This document shows, in pieces, positions 1 to 4,567 of a stretch of DNA of 5,907 bases. Location: positions 1 to 5,907 of the forward strand of contig JAJAZI010000203.1 of assembly GCA_026785785.1 (NCBI GenBank), in the 5' to 3' direction. This DNA is from Microbacteriaceae bacterium. GTDB taxonomy: Bacteria > Actinomycetota > Actinomycetes > Actinomycetales > Microbacteriaceae. Position 1 is the first letter of the stretch; the number at the start of each line of letters is the position of its first letter. The notes below the pieces were generated by a model that saw nothing but the letters and a program-made list of their open reading frames with translations, was not told the DNA's origin and made no database searches. The translations under genes and the position numbers were made by a program.

Positions 1-2
1 TC

Positions 3-425
3 CCGGTGCACGCCAACCGCGGCCTCGCCGGAATCGACGGAACGATTGCGACCGCGACCGGCATCGCCCTCGCGAGCGAGGCGTCGGGGTCGGCCGGAAC
101 GACCCGGGTGCTGCTCGGCGACCTCACCCTGCTGCACGATGTCGGGTCGATGCTCTACGGTGGCGGCGAGCCGCGGCCCCGTCTGCAGGTCATCGTCGGC
201 AACGACGGCGGTGGCACGATCTTCGACGGGCTCGAGGTCGCCCAGACCGCGCCCGCCGGCTCGGTCGACCGGGTGCTCTACACCCCGCAGTCGGTCGATT
301 TCCGCGCGCTGGCCACGGCGTATGGCTGGGACTACCGGCTCGCCGGCAACCGGGGCGAGCTCGACGAGGCGCTCGCGCCGTGCGAGCGCCCCACCCTCGT
401 CGAGGTTCCCCTGTCGCGCGGGTAG
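3..425 (+). CDS. menD: MenD C-terminal part (SEPHCHC synthase), 5' end outside window
   Basis: This is the last 140 residues of 2-succinyl-5-enolpyruvyl-6-hydroxy-3-cyclohexene-1-carboxylate synthase, the cytoplasmic thiamine-diphosphate enzyme that joins isochorismate to the succinic semialdehyde unit of 2-oxoglutarate in menaquinone synthesis. The visible part begins with the family segment [10 protein letters not shown], followed by a thiamine-diphosphate/Mg2+ motif that starts at GDL (visible residues 39-41) and ends about 28 residues later at the Asn of [12 protein letters not shown]. The open frame runs off the left edge, so the start is not visible; the GTG at position 6 lies inside the gene and is not a start. 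The protein ends at VEVPLSRG, with a slightly short tail compared with mycobacterial MenD as I remember it. menF and menG, which act before and after it in the pathway, lie downstream, but menF is on the other strand. The identification is firm from the motifs. Confidence 0.93.
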   Translation, partial: PVHANRGLAGIDGTIATATGIALASEASGSAGTTRVLLGDLTLLHDVGSMLYGGGEPRPRLQVIVGNDGGGTIFDGLEVAQTAPAGSVDRVLYTPQSVDFRALATAYGWDYRLAGNRGELDEALAPCERPTLVEVPLSRG

Positions 426-434
426 CCGGGGACG

Positions 435-440
435 TAGCAT
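435..440 (+). promoter_or_regulatory. Candidate -10 box of a leaderless promoter for the PPK2 gene
   Basis: TAGCAT fits the actinobacterial -10 pattern TANNNT and is followed by seven bases and then the ATG of the PPK2 gene. A -10 at this distance would place the transcription start at or next to the A of ATG, giving a leaderless mRNA. No good Shine-Dalgarno sequence sits at normal spacing: the nearest purine-rich run, GGGGA at 428-432, is about 15 bases away. No TTGACA-like -35 is visible. The box lies in the 22-base gap after menD. This is inferred from pattern and spacing only. Confidence 0.45.
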
Positions 441-447
441 TCCCCTC

Positions 448-1299
448 ATGGCGAAAACGGAATGGGCGGAGAGCCCGAGCGACCTTCTGCGGGCACGGGC
501 CGGGTTCGACCTCGCGAGCATTGATCCGGACGGCACACCTGGGTTCGGCGGCGGCAAGAGCGACGGCCGGGCCGCGCTTGAGGCCGCGAGCGCCCGGCTG
601 GCGGAGTTTCAGGAGCAGCTGTGGGCCGAGAGCCGGTCGGGCCGCACCAGGTCGGTGCTGCTCGTGCTGCAGGCCATGGACACGGCGGGCAAGGGTGGGA
701 TCGTGCGCAACGTCGTCGGGGTGATGGACCCGCTCGGCCTGCACCTGAGCGCGTTCACGGCGCCCACGCCCGCCGAGCGTCGGCACGACTTCCTCTGGCG
801 AATCCGCCGCCAGCTGCCCGACCCGGGGATCGTCGGCATTTTCGACCGCTCGCACTACGAGGACGTGCTCATCCACCGCGTGCGCGGCCTGTCCTCTCCC
901 GAGGTGATCGAGGAGCGCTACGGACTCATCCGCGAATTCGAGGAGGAGGTCGCCGCGAGCGGAACGACGATCGTCAAGGTGATGCTGCACGTCAGCTCGG
1001 ACGAGCAGAAGGCCAGACTTGCCGAACGACTCGACCGGCCGGACAAGCACTGGAAGTTCAGCCTCGGAGACCTCGACGAACGCGCCCTCTGGCCGGCCTA
1101 CCAAGAGGCCTACCAGCTCGCGATCGAGCGCACCTCGACACCGGATGCGCCGTGGTTCGTTGTTCCCGCGAACCGCAAGTGGTACGCGCGCATCGCCGTG
1201 CAGCAGCTACTCATCGACGCGTTCCGCGGCCTCGACCTGCAGTGGCCGGCGGCCGACTTCGACATCGCCGAGGCGAAGGCGCGACTCGCCCAGAGTTAA
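448..1299 (+). CDS. PPK2-family polyphosphate:nucleotide phosphotransferase
   Basis: A 283-residue protein of the PPK2 family, which moves phosphate between inorganic polyphosphate and nucleoside mono- or diphosphates in the cytoplasm. Visible marks are a Walker A loop, MDTAGKGG (residues 77-84); the following FLWR segment (115-118); a Walker B-like block, GIFDRSHYEDVL (130-141); a lid region, RLDRPDKHWKFSLGDLDER (194-212); and a C-terminal APWFVVPANRKWYARI block (234-249). The N-terminal DPDGTPGFGGGK stretch and the single domain of about 280 residues resemble the polyphosphate:AMP/ADP group (class II/III) more than class I, although the loop reads GKGG where class III members I recall have GKDG. 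The ATG at 448 is chosen because homology begins close to it and a TANNNT box lies just upstream. The gene follows menD by 22 bases and ends tail to tail with menF. The substrate class (AMP, ADP or GDP) cannot be settled by reading. Confidence 0.9.
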   Translation: MAKTEWAESPSDLLRARAGFDLASIDPDGTPGFGGGKSDGRAALEAASARLAEFQEQLWAESRSGRTRSVLLVLQAMDTAGKGGIVRNVVGVMDPLGLHLSAFTAPTPAERRHDFLWRIRRQLPDPGIVGIFDRSHYEDVLIHRVRGLSSPEVIEERYGLIREFEEEVAASGTTIVKVMLHVSSDEQKARLAERLDRPDKHWKFSLGDLDERALWPAYQEAYQLAIERTSTPDAPWFVVPANRKWYARIAVQQLLIDAFRGLDLQWPAADFDIAEAKARLAQS

Positions 1300-1302
1300 C
1301 GA

Positions 1303-1319
1303 GCCGCTTGTCGGGCGGC
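1303..1319. terminator. Weak GC hairpin between convergent PPK2 gene and menF
   Basis: GCCGC (1303-1307) and GCGGC (1315-1319) form a 5-bp stem around a 7-base loop, in the 22-base gap between the two stop codons. A symmetrical hairpin there could help end transcription from both sides. There is no T-tract on either strand and the stem is short, so it is at best a weak bidirectional terminator. In DNA this GC-rich, a 5-bp GC stem can easily arise by chance. Confidence 0.25.
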
Positions 1320-1321
1320 AC

Positions 1322-2566
1322 TCAGCCGAACGCCTCGACGACCGGCCGGAACTTCAGCCGGGTCTCGACCAGTTCCCGGTCCGGGACCGAGTCCGCGACG
1401 ATGCCGGCCCCGGCGTACGCGGTGACGTCGCCGTTCGGCCCGACCTGGGCGGAGCGCACCGCGACGGCCCATTCGCCGTCGCCGTTCGCGCCGACCCACC
1501 CGACCGGACCGGCATAGCGCCCGCGGTCGAAAGGTTCGAGCCGTTCGATGAGCGCGAGCGCGAGCGGGGTCGGCGTGCCGGCGACCGCCGCGGTGGGATG
1601 CAGCGCCCCAACGAGGTCGAGCGCCGTCGAGCCGTCGACGAGGGTTCCCTCGACGTCGCTCGCGAGGTGCCACAGGTTCGGCAGCTTGAGGGTGAACGGC
1701 AGCTCGCTCGCCATGACCGTGGGGCTGTGCGGGCGGAGCGAGCCGAGCACGCTCTGCACGGCGTACTGGTGCTCGTCGAGGTCCTTCGCCGAGGTGGCGA
1801 GAGCGGTCGCCGCATCCTGGTCCGACGCGGCATCCGTTCCCCGCGCGGCGCTACCGGCGAGCACACGGGCGGTCACCGACCCGCCGGTGACGCCGACCAG
1901 GGTCTCGGGGCTCGACCCCATGAACCCGTCGATCGCGAAGGTCCAGCAGTCGGGGTAGCCCAGGGCGAGCGTGCCGATGGCCGATCGCAGGTCGGCTCCG
2001 GCGGGAAGCTGCCCGGTGAGGTCGCGGGCGAGCACGACCTTGCTGAGTTCGTGGTTTCGGATGCTCGTCACCGCAGTGCCGACGGCGTCGCGGTAGTCGG
2101 CCGCCGACAGTGCGCCGGGGGCGAGGTTTACGCGCGCCTCCGGCCCCAGCGGTCGCGAGGCGGGCACCACGAGAGGAGGCAGCTCGCCGATGGCGACGCG
2201 GGTGATCCAGCTTTGCCCGCCCGTCCGCCCAATAATCGTGGCGGGCACGACGAGCACGCTCGTCAGCGCGGAATGCTCCGAGAAGGAGAACGTGCCGAGC
2301 GCGATCAACCCGGTCCCCGGCAGGGCGACCGGGTCGACGACGGTCGCGGCGGCAACCACGCGCTGCCAGGCCGCGGCGGCATCCACGATGCGGTTCGGCC
2401 CGCTGAATTCGAGTCGCAACGCCGTGCCGACGCCTGCCATCCCGAAGCCACGTCGCATCCACAGCAGCGGTTCGCTTTCGTCGAGCAGCGGGAGGAGTGA
2501 TCCGAGCTCCCGGCAGGCGGTCGTTTCGACCCTGAGCGCGGGCATCGGATGCTCCGTTGTGGTCAC
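1322..2566 (-). CDS. menF: Isochorismate synthase MenF
   Basis: A 414-residue chorismate-binding enzyme that interconverts chorismate and isochorismate, the entry step to menaquinone. The C-terminal catalytic domain spans about residues 150-410. It contains SKVVLARDL with the likely general-base Lys176; FMGSSPETLVG with the likely general-acid Glu220 (matching Lys190 and Glu240 of E. coli MenF); LAGSAARG (236-243); DEH at 264-266; LHPTAAVAGTP (322-332); and the Mg2+-site segment AYAGAGIVADSVPDRELVET (383-402). The start is GTG at 2566, six bases after a TAAGCT box; Met8 is a less likely alternative. The gene runs opposite to menD and menG, from its own promoter. Siderophore-type (EntC/DhbC) or salicylate synthases share this fold, but the men neighbours and the absence of siderophore genes favour MenF. 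Its promoter region holds an inverted repeat that could be an operator. Confidence 0.92.
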   Translation of the reverse strand: MTTTEHPMPALRVETTACRELGSLLPLLDESEPLLWMRRGFGMAGVGTALRLEFSGPNRIVDAAAAWQRVVAAATVVDPVALPGTGLIALGTFSFSEHSALTSVLVVPATIIGRTGGQSWITRVAIGELPPLVVPASRPLGPEARVNLAPGALSAADYRDAVGTAVTSIRNHELSKVVLARDLTGQLPAGADLRSAIGTLALGYPDCWTFAIDGFMGSSPETLVGVTGGSVTARVLAGSAARGTDAASDQDAATALATSAKDLDEHQYAVQSVLGSLRPHSPTVMASELPFTLKLPNLWHLASDVEGTLVDGSTALDLVGALHPTAAVAGTPTPLALALIERLEPFDRGRYAGPVGWVGANGDGEWAVAVRSAQVGPNGDVTAYAGAGIVADSVPDRELVETRLKFRPVVEAFG

Positions 2567-2572
2567 GATCTG

Positions 2573-2578
2573 AGCTTA
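2573..2578 (-). promoter_or_regulatory. Candidate -10 box of a leaderless menF promoter
   Basis: Read on the minus strand, TAAGCT fits TANNNT and stands exactly six bases before the GTG start of menF, so transcription should begin at or beside the start codon. No Shine-Dalgarno sequence is present at usable spacing. With a 17-base spacer the -35 position falls at about 2596-2601, inside the left arm of the perfect inverted repeat at 2595-2620, and shows no TTGACA similarity. This is inference from pattern and spacing. Confidence 0.5.
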
Positions 2579-2594
2579 CCTTCGCGGTCTGAAC

Positions 2595-2620
2595 GCCCGC
2601 CCGCGCGTCAGCGGGCGGGC
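2595..2620. repeat. Perfect 10-bp GC-only inverted repeat in menF/menG divergent promoter region
   Basis: The left arm GCCCGCCCGC (2595-2604) and right arm GCGGGCGGGC (2611-2620) are exact complements around the 6-base loop GCGTCA. Genes point away from it on both sides, so it is not a terminator at a gene end, and it has no T-tract. If menF and menG are leaderless, it is not in either mRNA and would act as DNA. It covers the expected -35 position of menF, which suits an operator. An alternative view is that this is chance symmetry in GC-rich DNA, but a perfect 10-bp stem in a 115-base spacer is notable. Confidence 0.6.
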
Positions 2621-2636
2621 TCATCCGTCGCCCGCT
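2610..2636. repeat. Overlapping second inverted repeat sharing the right arm
   Basis: AGCGGGCG (2610-2617) is also perfectly complementary to CGCCCGCT (2629-2636), with an 11-base spacer. The middle arm can therefore pair with either the left partner (2595-2604) or this right partner, but not with both. Seen another way, the spacer holds copies of a CGCCCGC/GCGGGCG word at about 2594-2600, 2598-2604, 2611-2617, 2615-2619 (partial) and 2629-2635. This suggests a cluster of binding sites rather than one hairpin. Confidence 0.45.
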
Positions 2637-2669
2637 GCGCTCGCCACGAAACACGCAGGCTCGGGCACT

Positions 2670-2675
2670 TAGACT
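2670..2675 (+). promoter_or_regulatory. Candidate -10 box of a leaderless menG promoter
   Basis: TAGACT fits TANNNT and is followed by exactly six bases and then the GTG start of menG, the same geometry as menF on the other strand. A GGAG at 2677-2680 resembles a Shine-Dalgarno core, but it ends one base before the start codon, too close for ribosome binding, so a leaderless start is the better reading. No clear -35 is visible around 2646-2652. Confidence 0.5.
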
Positions 2676-2681
2676 CGGAGT

Positions 2682-3446
2682 GTGGCCAAAGCGGATTTGA
2701 GCAAGCAAGCGAGCGATGTCGCGACGATGTTTGATCAGGTCGCGAAGGGCTACGACCGCACCAACTCGGTGCTCTCCGTGGGCAACGACGCACTCTGGCG
2801 GATCGCCACAGTGAGGGCGGTGGCGCCGGGACCGGGGGAGCGCATCCTCGACCTCGCGGCGGGAACGGGCACCAGCTCGGTCGCACTCACCAAGACGGGC
2901 GCCACGGTCACTGCCGTCGACTTCTCGGCCGGCATGATCGAGGTCGGGCGCGCCCGGCACCCCGAGATCGAATTCGTTCAGGCTGACGTCACCGCGCTGC
3001 CGTTCAAGGATGGCGAGTTCGACGCCGTGACCATCTCGTTCGGCCTGCGCAATGTGCAGGACCCGAAGAAGGCGCTCGCCGAGATGCACCGCGTGCTCAA
3101 GCCTGGCGGGCGGCTCGTCATCTGCGAGTTCAGCAAGCCGCCCCGCGCGATCTTCCGGGCGGCCTACAACGCCTACCTGAAGTACCTGATGCCCATCGTG
3201 GTGAAGGTCGCGAGTTCCAACTCCGAGGCGTACGACTACCTTGCCGACTCAATCCGGGACTGGCCCGACCAATCAACCCTGAGTCAGTGGATTCGCGGTG
3301 CCGGCTTCTCGAGGGTCGCCCATCGCAACCTCACCATCGGCGTCGTCGCGCTGCACCGAGGCCGCAAGAGCGCGACCGCGCCGCTCGTGCGCCGCTCCCG
3401 CGCAGCCGCGACCCCGCCCACCGAGCAGGGCGCTCCGAAGCTATAA
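2682..3446 (+). CDS. menG: Demethylmenaquinone methyltransferase MenG (UbiE family)
   Basis: A 254-residue SAM-dependent methyltransferase that converts demethylmenaquinone to menaquinone, the last step of the pathway, acting on a membrane-held quinone. The sequence shows the N-terminal UbiE block MFDQVAKGYDRTNSVLSVG (16-34) and SAM motif I, LDLAAGTGTSS (57-67). Asp80 sits at the end of the second strand, where the SAM ribose is bound. Further blocks are FGLRNVQD (120-127) and the family signature RVLKPGGRLVICEFSKP (137-153). The GTG start matches where family members begin. After ALHRGRK, the usual end of the family, about 26 residues rich in Ala, Pro and Arg follow; they look like a disordered tail. 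A polyprenyl diphosphate synthase gene follows after 34 bases on the same strand, probably in the same operon. In a Gram-positive with MenD and MenF, menaquinone rather than ubiquinone is the expected product. Confidence 0.94.
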   Translation: MAKADLSKQASDVATMFDQVAKGYDRTNSVLSVGNDALWRIATVRAVAPGPGERILDLAAGTGTSSVALTKTGATVTAVDFSAGMIEVGRARHPEIEFVQADVTALPFKDGEFDAVTISFGLRNVQDPKKALAEMHRVLKPGGRLVICEFSKPPRAIFRAAYNAYLKYLMPIVVKVASSNSEAYDYLADSIRDWPDQSTLSQWIRGAGFSRVAHRNLTIGVVALHRGRKSATAPLVRRSRAAATPPTEQGAPKL

Positions 3447-3467
3447 GGCTTCGTCCGTAGAGAACAC

Positions 3468-3472
3468 AAAGG
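3468..3472 (+). promoter_or_regulatory. Shine-Dalgarno site for the polyprenyl synthase gene
   Basis: AAAGG lies eight bases before the GTG at 3481 and supports that codon as the start. A second in-frame GTG at 3487 would be 14 bases away, which is less favourable. Unlike menG, this gene therefore appears to be translated from a leadered or polycistronic mRNA. Confidence 0.6.
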
Positions 3473-3480
3473 TTGAGACA

Positions 3481-4557
3481 GTGAATGTGAGCCGCCCGGC
3501 CGTGCGCAAGGCCAGCAGTCTGAGCTCCGCGCTCGGCCTCGGTGAGAAGCTCTTCGCGTCGGCGGGGGACCGCCGGTTCGCGTCCGCCGTCGAGGAGGGG
3601 CTCGACGCCGTCGAAGCCGGCCTGCTCGAGGAGATGTCCTTCGCCGACAGCCTTGCCGACACCACGAGCCGCTACCTTCTCGACGCCGGAGGCAAGCGCA
3701 TCCGTCCGACCCTCGCGCTGCTCACCGCGCAGCTCGGCAACGGAAATGTCGAGGCGGTCATCGCCGCCGCAGAGGCCATCGAGATGACCCACCTCGCGTC
3801 GCTCTACCACGACGACGTCATGGACGAGGCTCAGATGCGCCGCGGCGTTCCGAGCGCCCAGTCGGTGTGGGGCAACTCGGTCGCGATCCTCACCGGCGAC
3901 CTGCTCTTCGCGCGGGCAAGCAGGCTCGTCGCGGGCCTCGGCGAAGCCGCCATCCGACTGCAGGCCGAGACCTTCGAGCGTCTCTGCCTCGGCCAGCTGC
4001 ACGAGACGATGGGCCCGCGCGACGACGAGGACCCCATCGATCACTACCTCAGCGTGCTCGCCGACAAGACAGGCTCGCTGATTGCCGCGGCCGCCCAGCT
4101 GGGCGTGGTGCTCTCCCAGGCCCCAGCGGAGTACCGGGTGCCCGTCACCGAATTCGGCGAGAAGGTCGGTGTCGCCTTCCAGCTCGTCGACGACGTCATC
4201 GACCTCGCCCCTCCGCTCGACGAGACCGGCAAGACGCCGGGCACCGACCTCCGCTCCGGCGTCGCCACGCTGCCGTTGCTCTACCTGCGCCGGCTGGCCA
4301 GGACCGACGTGGATGCCGCGGAGCTGCTCACGCGAATCGAGCGCGACGTGAACACGGCACACTATGGCGCGGCCGACGACGACGAGTTCACCGCGGCGAT
4401 CGCGGAACTGCGCCAGCACGATGTCACCCGGCAGACCATTGCCGAAGCCCACCGCTGGGCGAGGGAAGCCGTCGAGGCTCTCGCGCCGCTCCCCGAGGGG
4501 CCGGTGAAGGAAGCCCTCACGCGGTTCGCCGAGTCCATCGTCGAGCGCAGCAGTTAG
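3481..4557 (+). CDS. Long-chain trans-polyprenyl diphosphate synthase
   Basis: A 358-residue all-alpha prenyltransferase that adds isopentenyl diphosphate units to an allylic diphosphate, supplying the menaquinone side chain. It shows GGKRIRP (70-76), the first aspartate-rich motif DDVMD (111-115) followed by RRG, GQLHE (171-175), KTGSL (196-200), the second aspartate-rich motif DDVID (237-241) and the KTPGTDLRSG segment (251-260). The fifth residue before the first motif is Ala106, a small side chain, as in long-chain synthases such as octaprenyl IspB. Farnesyl and geranylgeranyl synthases usually carry an aromatic residue at or near that place. A long product (roughly C40 or more) is inferred, but the exact length is not readable. 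It follows menG by 34 bases and precedes fprA by 10 bases, so all three are probably co-transcribed. About 50 residues precede the conserved core. Names used for such genes include hepT, ispB and grcC; none can be chosen with certainty. Confidence 0.93.
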   Translation: MNVSRPAVRKASSLSSALGLGEKLFASAGDRRFASAVEEGLDAVEAGLLEEMSFADSLADTTSRYLLDAGGKRIRPTLALLTAQLGNGNVEAVIAAAEAIEMTHLASLYHDDVMDEAQMRRGVPSAQSVWGNSVAILTGDLLFARASRLVAGLGEAAIRLQAETFERLCLGQLHETMGPRDDEDPIDHYLSVLADKTGSLIAAAAQLGVVLSQAPAEYRVPVTEFGEKVGVAFQLVDDVIDLAPPLDETGKTPGTDLRSGVATLPLLYLRRLARTDVDAAELLTRIERDVNTAHYGAADDDEFTAAIAELRQHDVTRQTIAEAHRWAREAVEALAPLPEGPVKEALTRFAESIVERSS

Positions 4558-4563
4558 AAAGGA
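4558..4563 (+). promoter_or_regulatory. Shine-Dalgarno site for the FprA-like reductase gene
   Basis: AAAGGA begins directly after the stop codon of the polyprenyl synthase gene and ends four bases before the ATG at 4568. It fixes that ATG as the start. The tight 10-base gap argues for translation from a shared mRNA with the upstream gene. Confidence 0.65.
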
Positions 4564-4567
4564 CTAC

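Noticed and set aside
190..1104. Long minus-strand open frame of about 300 codons across menD and the PPK2 gene
   Set aside because: It lies opposite two well-supported plus-strand genes, its translation is low-complexity Arg/Ala/Gly/Pro, and no family motif is present. Long antisense frames are expected in high-GC coding DNA.
1019..2500. Plus-strand open frame of almost 500 codons across the end of the PPK2 gene and most of menF
   Set aside because: The translation is Arg/Gly/Glu-rich with no domain-like pattern, and the minus strand carries the full set of isochorismate synthase motifs. It is a shadow of menF.
2595..2620. The inverted repeat as a rho-independent terminator
   Set aside because: Both flanking genes are transcribed away from it and no T-tract follows either arm, so there is no transcript end for it to serve.
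3442..3447. TATAAG as an internal -10 box for the polyprenyl synthase gene
   Set aside because: It overlaps the menG stop codon and has no matching -35. The short gap and Shine-Dalgarno site are already explained by co-transcription with menG. A secondary promoter cannot be excluded.
3331..4452. Minus-strand open frame of more than 370 codons opposite the polyprenyl synthase gene
   Set aside because: The plus strand holds both aspartate-rich motifs and a Shine-Dalgarno site. The antisense translation has no recognisable motif.
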